Below, in pieces: positions 56,776 to 61,146 of a DNA stretch of 61,146 bases. Made by a program: the position numbers and the translations under genes. Position 1 is the stretch's first letter. Each line of letters opens with the position of its first letter. This DNA comes from a virus. The stretch lies in the IMG/VR virus record IMGVR_UViG_3300021598_001137, positions 1-61,146 of that record; one strand, 5' to 3'. Under the pieces are notes generated by a model. The model did not search any database and had not been told where the DNA came from. It was given only the letters and a program-made list of their open reading frames with translations.

Positions 56776-56847
56776 GGTCTCTTGGTGTAACGGACAGCAC
56801 GAAACACTACGGATGTTTTAGAGAAGGTTCAAATCCTTCAGAGACTT
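56776..56847 (+). tRNA. tRNA-Arg (ACG)
   Basis: Acceptor GGTCTCT / AGAGACT, anticodon loop CTACGGA (ACG, expected to be deaminated to ICG), T loop TTCAAAT. Confidence 0.9.
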
Positions 56848-56851
56848 CTAC

Positions 56852-56940
56852 GGAGAATTACCCAAGATGGTTTAAGGGGTCACATTGCTAACGTGATAGG
56901 TCTGAAACATGATGCGTGGGTTCGAATCCCACATTCTCCG
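56852..56940 (+). tRNA. tRNA-Ser (GCU)
   Basis: Acceptor GGAGAAT / ATTCTCC, anticodon loop TTGCTAA (GCT), long variable arm, T loop TTCGAAT. Confidence 0.9.
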
Positions 56941-56946
56941 CTGAGA

Positions 56947-57018
56947 TACCGAGGCTTAGTGGTAAAGAACTATCTCTCATAAGGATGGTCAAGTGGGTTC
57001 AATCCCCATACTCGGTAC
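56947..57018 (+). tRNA. tRNA-Met-like (CAU), irregular
   Basis: TACCGAG / CTCGGTA acceptor and anticodon loop CTCATAA (CAT), but the D stem is weak and an extra A lies between T stem and acceptor. It could be elongator Met or a lysidine-type Ile tRNA; ends uncertain by 1-2 nt. Confidence 0.7.
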
Positions 57019-57023
57019 AATAT

Positions 57024-57098
57024 AGGGTAGTTGGCCAATTGGTAGGCCGCCTCATTTGGGATGAGGACATAGTGCAGGTTCGAGTCCTGTCTACCCTA
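57024..57098 (+). tRNA. tRNA-Pro (UGG)
   Basis: Acceptor AGGGTAG / CTACCCT, D stem GGCC, anticodon loop TTTGGGA (TGG), T loop TTCGAGT. Confidence 0.9.
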
Positions 57099-57159
57099 CA
57101 AAAAATTAATGGTATTGAATAATTTATTTTATTTACGTACTTTGTTAAAAATGTATTGT

Positions 57160-57768
57160 ATGAATCTATCAGAATTAAAATTAAACTATTCATTAGGAGA
57201 TAATTCTAAAATATTAGAACTTGATGACAAAACCAAAGAAACGTTATTATTAGGGTTACTTAATGAGATGTCTAATGATAAAAATTCCTCATTATTTAGA
57301 GAAGGGGTGACATTGGGGATTTTAGGGGTAAAACAAAGTGTTCACAAATTAGGGTACGATTCTGACGAATACCCAATTGAAGTTAAACCAAAGAATTTAT
57401 CATCAGATTCAACTAAAAAGTTTGACGGTTCAGGTAATTTCAGTGACTTTACATGGAAAAGACACAAAAAATATAAAGATGATAAAGTTAAAATGGTAGT
57501 GTCGGGGTTTTTAGATGGTAAATTATTGTTTTTAGTAAGTTTCCAATATAACTCAGTTGATTTTGTAAATGAAATAGAACGGCAATTAACTAAACACTTA
57601 CCAAACGGTGATGAATTAAATAGATATGTTAGAAGTGTTAAATTTAGTTACTTACACTTTAAAAATTCAGATTCGTTTAGACTTGAATATATTTCACCTA
57701 TGATTAGTGAATATGAACATAAATTTACAAAACCGTTTTTTAAATCGTTGATTGAATATGGAAATTAA
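57160..57768 (+). CDS. Probable type II restriction endonuclease, 202 aa
   Basis: PIEVKPKN near residue 85 fits the E-x-K core of the PD-(D/E)xK nuclease fold; an upstream Asp pair (YDSDE) may complete it. The next sequence, KFDGSGNFSDFTWKRHKKY and MVVSGFLDGKLLFLVSFQY, looks like a restriction enzyme body. Start 57160 chosen; 57151 and 57109 are possible. It overlaps the DNA methyltransferase gene by 11 nt, the usual restriction-modification layout. Specificity cannot be read from sequence. Confidence 0.65.
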   Translation: MNLSELKLNYSLGDNSKILELDDKTKETLLLGLLNEMSNDKNSSLFREGVTLGILGVKQSVHKLGYDSDEYPIEVKPKNLSSDSTKKFDGSGNFSDFTWKRHKKYKDDKVKMVVSGFLDGKLLFLVSFQYNSVDFVNEIERQLTKHLPNGDELNRYVRSVKFSYLHFKNSDSFRLEYISPMISEYEHKFTKPFFKSLIEYGN

Positions 57769-58576
57769 AAACAATATAGTACTTGGTGATGTGTATGATG
57801 TTTTAAAAACACTTGATGAAAACATTTTTGATATGGGTGTAACATCCCCACCTTATAATAAACAAAACAATAGAAAAGGTGTCTTGGTTAAGGATATTAA
57901 ATATTCGGATATTACGGATAATAAAAATGAATCTGAATACCAAATAGAGCAAATTGAAATACTAAACGAATTGTTTCGTGTTATTAAACCTGGAGGTTCG
58001 TTCTTTTATAACCATAAAATTAGATGGGATAAAGGAGAAATGTTTCATCCGATGGATTGGTTAAAAAAAACTGATTGGACAGTTAAACAAGAAATAATTT
58101 GGGATAGACAAATTGCCGCAAATATTAGAGGTTGGAGATTTTGGCAAGTGGAGGAAAGAATTTATTGGTTGTACAAACCAATAAATAAAAAAGATAATGG
58201 TGAGGAATTAAAATCTAAACATGCATTAATGACATCAGTTTGGAGATTACGACCTGAAATGAATAAATCTACGGTATCTAATCATCCCGCACCATTTCCA
58301 ATTGAAATACCGACAAGATGTATTTACTCAATATTGGATGATAAAGAAGGTTGTGACATTATTGACCCATATATGGGTAGTGGAACTTCAGCGGTTGCAT
58401 CTAAACTATTAGGGCATAACTATTTTGGGATTGATATATCTGAGGAATATATTATCAACGCCAATAACAGAATTAATAATATAACTGATAAAGAAATATC
58501 TGACTTTAACGATGAGGTTGCTAAACATAAAGTAAATAAAACATATAAAGACAGAAAAAAAGAAAAAGAAAATTAG
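57758..58576 (+). CDS. DNA methyltransferase (beta class, N4C/N6A), 272 aa
   Basis: Catalytic motif IV TSPPYNKQNN near residue 30 and, much later, the SAM-binding DPYMGSGTSAVA with FGIDIS near residue 220. This order (IV before I) defines the beta class; SPPY favours N4-cytosine but N6-adenine is possible. A TTG six bases upstream is an alternative start. Its partner nuclease gene overlaps it. It modifies phage DNA, perhaps against host or self cleavage. Confidence 0.9.
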   Translation: MEIKNNIVLGDVYDVLKTLDENIFDMGVTSPPYNKQNNRKGVLVKDIKYSDITDNKNESEYQIEQIEILNELFRVIKPGGSFFYNHKIRWDKGEMFHPMDWLKKTDWTVKQEIIWDRQIAANIRGWRFWQVEERIYWLYKPINKKDNGEELKSKHALMTSVWRLRPEMNKSTVSNHPAPFPIEIPTRCIYSILDDKEGCDIIDPYMGSGTSAVASKLLGHNYFGIDISEEYIINANNRINNITDKEISDFNDEVAKHKVNKTYKDRKKEKEN

Positions 58577-58583
58577 TATAATG

Positions 58584-58615
58584 TTGCGGTATATACCAAA
58601 AAACGGTTATATTTG
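58584..58615 (+). promoter_or_regulatory. Promoter TTGCGG ... TATATTTG of second tRNA cluster
   Basis: TTGCGG (58584-58589), 18-bp spacer, TATATTTG (58608-58615), then tRNA-Ile 17 nt downstream. Confidence 0.65.
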
Positions 58616-58632
58616 TTCCAAGAAACTAAAAC

Positions 58633-58705
58633 TGTGATGTGCCCGAGCGGTGTAGGGGCTATCCTGATACGATAGTTTACGGGGGTTCGAATCCCTCCAT
58701 CACAA
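58633..58705 (+). tRNA. tRNA-Ile (GAU)
   Basis: Acceptor TGTGATG / CATCACA, discriminator A, anticodon loop CTGATAC (GAT), T loop TTCGAAT. Confidence 0.9.
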
Positions 58706-58711
58706 CAAAAT

Positions 58712-58786
58712 GTCTTCGTAGCTCAGCAGGATTAGAGCACTCCACTTTTAATGGAGGGGTCAAGAGTTCGAATCTCTTCGGGGATA
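58712..58786 (+). tRNA. tRNA-Lys (UUU)
   Basis: Acceptor GTCTTCG / CGGGGAT with two G-U pairs, anticodon loop CTTTTAA (TTT), T loop TTCGAAT. Confidence 0.9.
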
Positions 58787-58793
58787 CAAAAAT

Positions 58794-58865
58794 AGCTCCT
58801 TAGCTTAAAGGAAAAGCGCTTGTTTTACATACAAGATAGTGTAGGTTCGAGTCCTACAGGGGCTA
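58794..58865 (+). tRNA. tRNA-Val (UAC)
   Basis: Acceptor AGCTCCT / AGGGGCT, anticodon loop TTTACAT (TAC), T loop TTCGAGT. Confidence 0.9.
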
Positions 58866-58871
58866 CAATAC

Positions 58872-59022
58872 GACTCCATAACTGTTAGGGTCGCAACCGA
58901 AGCGGTGAGTGGGTTAACGATGATAATTTGTAGTTGGCACCCGTAGTACTAGTATATGGGTCACTTAGGTCAAAGCATCTTATATGTAGTTAACAAGGTG
59001 GGTTCGATTCCCATTGGGGTCA
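58872..59022 (+). ncRNA. tRNA-like RNA with expanded interior (A)
   Basis: Ends fold like a tRNA: acceptor GACTCCA / TGGGGTC with discriminator A, and a perfect T arm GTGGG-TTCGATT-CCCAT. Between them lie about 110 nt instead of ~45, with small hairpins (ACCG/CGGT, ACCC/GGGT) but no clear anticodon stem-loop. Too short for a group I intron or tmRNA. It sits in line with real tRNAs, so it may be processed by RNase P and be charged or act as a decoy. Function unknown. Confidence 0.65.
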
Positions 59023-59025
59023 CAA

Positions 59026-59093
59026 TAGAGGTATAGGGTTTACCCCTTGAGACGAAGTACAAGTCATGGTCACTGAATGTAAACCAACCTCTA
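59026..59093 (+). ncRNA. Compact stem RNA between tRNAs
   Basis: TAGAGGT / ACCTCTA closes a 68-nt element, and inside it GGTTTAC / GTAAACC forms a second perfect 7-bp helix around a 35-nt loop. The outer stem has acceptor length, but there is no T arm. No coding frame. Possibly a small RNA released by tRNA processing; function unknown. Confidence 0.6.
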
Positions 59094-59106
59094 AACAAAT
59101 TAACAA

Positions 59107-59180
59107 GGACAGATGCCTGAGTGGTTTAAAGGGGTGGACTGCAAATCCATTATTCGGGGGTTCAAATCCCTCTCTGTCCT
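59107..59180 (+). tRNA. tRNA-Cys (GCA)
   Basis: Acceptor GGACAGA / TCTGTCC, discriminator T, anticodon loop CTGCAAA (GCA), T loop TTCAAAT. Confidence 0.9.
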
Positions 59181-59206
59181 CAATGAAATAATTAATTTCA
59201 TTATTT

Positions 59207-59278
59207 GCGTCTTTGGTGTAACGGCAAGCATAAGTGACTCCAAATCTCTTGGTCAGGGTTCGAGTCCTTGGAGACGCG
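59207..59278 (+). tRNA. tRNA-Trp (CCA)
   Basis: Acceptor GCGTCTT / GAGACGC, discriminator G, anticodon loop CTCCAAA (CCA); one mismatch in the anticodon stem. T loop TTCGAGT. Confidence 0.85.
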
Positions 59279-59284
59279 CAAAAT

Positions 59285-59357
59285 GACTCAGTAGCTCAAT
59301 TGGGAGAGCATCACACTGTTAATGTGAACGTTACAGGTTCGAGTCCTGTCTGAGTCG
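59285..59357 (+). tRNA. tRNA-Asn (GUU)
   Basis: Acceptor GACTCAG / CTGAGTC, discriminator G, anticodon loop CTGTTAA (GTT), T loop TTCGAGT. Confidence 0.9.
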
Positions 59358-59365
59358 CAATAGGT

Positions 59366-59456
59366 TGATTGGGGAAGGGTGATACTAATGACACGAGAGT
59401 GTATATCGGTCAGTATCATCGGAGTTGGGAGATATACACCAAAGTAATGCCAATCG
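59366..59456 (+). ncRNA. Pseudoknotted RNA in tRNA cluster
   Basis: Two interleaved helices: GGTGATACT (59378-59386) with AGTATCATC (59412-59420), and GTGTATATC (59399-59407) with GATATACAC (59431-59439, perfect 9 bp). The order 1-2-1'-2' is an H-type pseudoknot. An outer stem TGATTGG / CCAATCG encloses it. A hairpin AAATCAGATG / CATCT...GATTT follows at 59459-59491. No coding frame. It lies between tRNA-Asn and tRNA-Tyr, so it is probably cut out of the same transcript. No known RNA recognised. Confidence 0.7.
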
Positions 59457-59500
59457 TAAAATCAGATGTCCACACAACCATCTTCTGATTTCCTAAACTT

Positions 59501-59583
59501 GGGATGTTATACCGTAGGGGCAGCGGGAACGACTGTAAATCGTTTGTCTTCGGACTCGGGTGGTTCGACTCCATCACATCCCA
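59501..59583 (+). tRNA. tRNA-Tyr (GUA)
   Basis: Acceptor GGGATGT / ACATCCC, anticodon loop CTGTAAA (GTA), long variable arm TCTTCGGA, T loop TTCGACT. Confidence 0.9.
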
Positions 59584-59594
59584 CACATAAAACC

Positions 59595-59713
59595 TTCAGG
59601 TAGGTGGATTGTGTTACACACCCCATTGACGAATGGGACGGTCCTAACAATAAATTGCCCAGACGTACAAGCAACGAATATGGACTAAGTGGGTTAGATT
59701 CCCACACCTGGAC
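59595..59713 (+). ncRNA. tRNA-like RNA with giant variable region (B)
   Basis: Acceptor TTCAGGT / ACCTGGA, a D-like GGTG/CACC hairpin, a CCCAT / ATGGG stem where an anticodon arm would sit but with an abnormal six-base loop, then about 50 nt of extra sequence forming GTCC/GGAC and TTGC/GCAA, and a T arm GTGGG-TTAGATT-CCCAC (TTC changed to TTA). Probably not a decoding tRNA; perhaps a derived tRNA-like RNA. The end of the element is just before the 59748 gene. Confidence 0.55.
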
Positions 59714-59736
59714 ATTATTTTTTATACCAATTGCAA

Positions 59737-59743
59737 TATTTAT
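59737..59743 (+). promoter_or_regulatory. TATTTAT motif, candidate late-type promoter
   Basis: TATTTAT 4 nt before the ATG at 59748, inside the RNA region. Confidence 0.45.
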
Positions 59744-59747
59744 TAAT

Positions 59748-60080
59748 ATGAAAAAAGTAATTAGGCTAACAGAATCGGATTTAACAAGATTTGTTAAACG
59801 AGTAATCAATGAAAGTAAGAAAGACCCATCAAATAAAAAAATTGAATCTGAGTTAAACAAACTTATGGACGATTACGTTGGTGAAGATGAATGGATTGGT
59901 GGTCACCGTGAATCCTCAGATAAACCATACGATAGATTTATGGTCAAATTTAAACAATCAGGTGAGGATACTGAAGAAATTGCCGAAGAAGTTATTGAAA
60001 AATTAAATGATGTCTTTGAAGGTAGTTTATTTAAACTTGGTAATTGTGGTAAAAACTCTTTTTGGTTTTATAAAAAATAA
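59748..60080 (+). CDS. Leader-bearing protein (VIRLTESDL type), 110 aa
   Basis: ATG 59748 gives MKKVIRLTESDLTRFVK then RVINESKK, nearly the same leader as at 4022 although the bodies differ. The body has a Lys/Glu helix, GEDEWIGGHRESSDKPYDRF and a C-terminal half with KLGNCGKNSFWFYKK. It is the only cargo-type gene within the RNA region. Function unknown; head packaging inferred from the leader. Confidence 0.75.
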   Translation: MKKVIRLTESDLTRFVKRVINESKKDPSNKKIESELNKLMDDYVGEDEWIGGHRESSDKPYDRFMVKFKQSGEDTEEIAEEVIEKLNDVFEGSLFKLGNCGKNSFWFYKK

Positions 60081-60128
60081 AAAACCTTGATACTTTTAAA
60101 AACTCTGATATATTTAATTAAAAAGACA

Positions 60129-60206
60129 ATGAAAAATTTACTTAACATACTTTTAGACGCGAGAACGGAGGGGGACAAGCCCTTTGTAACGGAGAAGGTA
60201 TGTTAA
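60129..60206 (+). other. Structured element / possible 25-aa peptide
   Basis: TTAACATAC (60142-60150) pairs perfectly with GTATGTTAA (60198-60206), closing a loop with an inner GGG/CCC hairpin. The same bases code a 25-residue frame (MKNLLNILLDARTEGDKPFV...) ending in that stem. Either a small RNA or a leader peptide; the evidence is split. A terminator follows at 60230. Confidence 0.4.
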
Positions 60207-60229
60207 CTTAAATAATAATATTTTAAGAA

Positions 60230-60256
60230 CCCCTCTCCAAAAAAGAGGGGTTTTTT
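60230..60256 (+). terminator. Rho-independent terminator
   Basis: CCCCTC / GAGGGG stem then six T. Confidence 0.8.
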
Positions 60257-60279
60257 GTTTTATGTATGTTTATTTTTTA

Positions 60280-60310
60280 TACATTTGTAAAACAAACGGT
60301 TCTTTGACAT
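60280..60310 (+). promoter_or_regulatory. Promoter TACATTTG followed by boxA
   Basis: TACATTTG at 60280-60287, then GTTCTTTGACAT at 60299-60310, placing the boxA within the first bases of the transcript, just before tRNA-Thr and tRNA-Leu. Confidence 0.65.
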
Positions 60311-60324
60311 ATCGGTGTAAATAA

Positions 60325-60397
60325 GGTCTCTTAGTATAATGGCTTATTATTCTGGTTTTGTAACCCAGAGATAACGGTTCGAATCCGTTAGAGACCT
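60325..60397 (+). tRNA. tRNA-Thr (UGU)
   Basis: Acceptor GGTCTCT / AGAGACC, discriminator T, anticodon loop TTTGTAA (TGT) with one stem mismatch, T loop TTCGAAT. Confidence 0.85.
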
Positions 60398-60404
60398 CAA
60401 CAAT

Positions 60405-60486
60405 GCCTTCGTGGTGGAATGGTAGACACGTTAGTTTTAGGAACTAATGCTCCAAGAGCGTGTGGGTTCGAATCCCACCGAGGGTA
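60405..60486 (+). tRNA. tRNA-Leu (UAG)
   Basis: Acceptor GCCTTCG / CGAGGGT, anticodon loop TTTAGGA (TAG), long variable arm, T loop TTCGAAT. Confidence 0.9.
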
Positions 60487-60507
60487 CAAAAAAAAGTAAA
60501 AAAACAT

Positions 60508-60538
60508 TTGGCAGTCTAAAATAGAATACTTAGATTTG
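60508..60538 (+). promoter_or_regulatory. Promoter TTGGCA ... TAGATTTG
   Basis: TTGGCA (60508-60513), 17-bp spacer, TAGATTTG (60531-60538). The same -33 box and spacing recur at 61042-61072. A 10-codon frame begins 4 nt downstream. Confidence 0.75.
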
Positions 60539-60551
60539 TAATATGAAAGAC

Positions 60552-60592
60552 GGGGGGACAGGGTTGATGATGTGAGTGGGACCTGTCCTCCC
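60552..60592 (+). other. Strong leader hairpin before boxA
   Basis: Eleven-bp stem GGGGGGACAGG / CCTGTCCTCCC (one G-U) between the promoter and boxA; no T run follows, so not a classic terminator. Resembles rRNA leader hairpins in position. Confidence 0.6.
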
Positions 60593-60603
60593 AAAAAGAA
60601 AAA

Positions 60604-60844
60604 GTTCTTTGACATATTAGATTGGTAAGATAGCAGATAGACCTATATCAGCAGAATCCCACAGGGAGTTAGAAATAACGAGCAAGACGGAGCCCCTATC
60701 AGATTAAAAGGTTGAGGAGGTACTCAAAGTTTTCCGAGAGGTTAACAGGTAAAAACGATGGTTTGGGTAGAACGGATGTTAAAGGCGAGGTATAGGTAGT
60801 AAGGATGGGGTGACCCACGAATGAGTAAATCTTAAGGTCTTACC
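60604..60844 (+). ncRNA. Structured RNA with boxA at its 5' side (C)
   Basis: Starts with boxA GTTCTTTGACAT (60604-60615). GGTAAGA (60624-60630) pairs with TCTTACC (60838-60844), enclosing about 210 nt with no open frame; a T-rich run follows. No rRNA, RNase P, tmRNA or 6S signature was recognised. A dedicated promoter plus boxA suggests a non-coding transcript like an rRNA leader. Confidence 0.6.
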
Positions 60845-60861
60845 ATTTTTAAAATATTGTG

Positions 60862-61004
60862 TTGTAAATTATTTTAACAGAACAAGGAAAAAATTCTGTA
60901 AAGCGTGTGATGAATTGATGTGCTCCGCATCAGAGTGGTAACTGTAAGAGGCAACACTAAGTATTTAACTATGGAGTAATGATACTAACACATGTAATTT
61001 ACAA
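60862..61004 (+). ncRNA. Structured RNA (D)
   Basis: A perfect 10-bp long-range stem TTGTAAATTA / TAATTTACAA closes it. Inside are ACAGAA / TTCTGT and the hairpin GATGTG-CTC-CGCATC. No open frame. It may be a second domain of RNA C or a separate RNA. Family unknown. Confidence 0.55.
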
Positions 61005-61041
61005 TTGAGTACAGAGGGAATAAAAAAAATTAAAAAAAGAT

Positions 61042-61088
61042 TTGGCAATTTAAAATGAAACCCATATCTTTGAATAAGTTCTTTGAAA
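61042..61088 (+). promoter_or_regulatory. Promoter TTGGCA ... TATCTTTG plus boxA variant
   Basis: TTGGCA (61042-61047), 17-bp spacer, TATCTTTG (61065-61072), then GTTCTTTGAAA at 61078-61088. Start of another transcript that runs off the window. Confidence 0.7.
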
Positions 61089-61146
61089 GTAAAAAATGTG
61101 GTGGTAAGAAAAGGTGAACTCGTTAAGTTCATAGACCTGTTGACAA

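Noticed and set aside
58872-59022. tmRNA
   Set aside because: Too short, no tag reading frame ending in a hydrophobic tail, and no Ala-type G-U pair at 3:70.
60690-60780. 16S rRNA-like fragment
   Set aside because: A few words (TATCAGATTA, GAGGTA) echo 16S sequence but do not align over any length; treated as chance.
1-61146. Window as a piece of bacterial chromosome
   Set aside because: The density of small unknown genes, tagged cargo-like proteins, ThyA/DnaK/lysin mix and tRNA-only cluster without rRNA or housekeeping operons fit a large phage better. Not proven, because no capsid or terminase gene is in view.
1-61146. CRISPR array, insertion sequences, integrase or attachment sites
   Set aside because: No regularly spaced direct repeats, transposase motifs or integrase motifs were seen on either strand.

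Overview
The window looks like part of a large tailed-phage genome (T4-like in style) that infects a Bacteroidota host. Three things point to the host: TAnnTTTG promoter boxes before many genes and RNA transcripts, near-absence of Shine-Dalgarno sequences, and a secreted protein with a type IX secretion (T9SS) C-terminal sorting domain. Three things point to a phage: about 100 tightly packed, mostly small and unrecognised genes, a 17-gene tRNA cluster with no rRNA, and phage-typical enzymes (ThyA, 2H phosphoesterase, P-loop kinase, GH19 lysins). No capsid, terminase, portal or polymerase gene lies in the window, so the phage assignment is inference.

Layout. 0-14 kb: many small genes, most starting with a short conserved N-terminal leader of the form M-K-x-[IVL]-[ILV]-[TSN]-E, usually preceded by the motif TATTTAT. 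14-23.6 kb: accessory genes without that leader (T9SS-type secreted protein, lipoprotein, thymidylate synthase, Acb1-like 2H phosphoesterase, P-loop kinase, anchored Cys phosphatase, AAA ATPase). 23.6-31 kb: mostly minus-strand cell-wall and chaperone genes (zinc peptidases, two GH19 proteins, lytic transglycosylase, FKBP) plus a metallophosphoesterase. 31-38.4 kb: histidine kinase / receiver / coiled-coil membrane protein, DnaK, a C39-like protein and two HAD proteins. 38.4-52 kb: kinase, GMP reductase, thioesterase, DUF2452, and a second group of leader-bearing proteins, several large and probably internal virion proteins. 52-55.8 kb: HNH nuclease, methyltransferase and a very large glycosyltransferase. 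56-61 kb: RNA region with 17 tRNAs, a probable type II restriction-modification pair, and several compact RNAs that are not tRNAs.

The most interesting system is the leader family. About 28 otherwise unrelated proteins (small unknowns, a GH19 lysin, a cupin, an annexin-repeat-like protein, peptidoglycan-binding proteins, a membrane protein) share short N-termini containing [IL]-x-E. That is the consensus cut by T4-type prohead proteases in capsid-targeting sequences. I infer an unusually large set of head-packaged, possibly injected, cargo proteins. Their shared upstream TATTTAT motif would be the matching late-promoter signal. The second novelty is the RNA region, where transcripts begin with a host-type promoter and an rRNA-like boxA, and include a pseudoknotted RNA, two tRNA-like RNAs with expanded interiors, and two long-range-closed RNAs.
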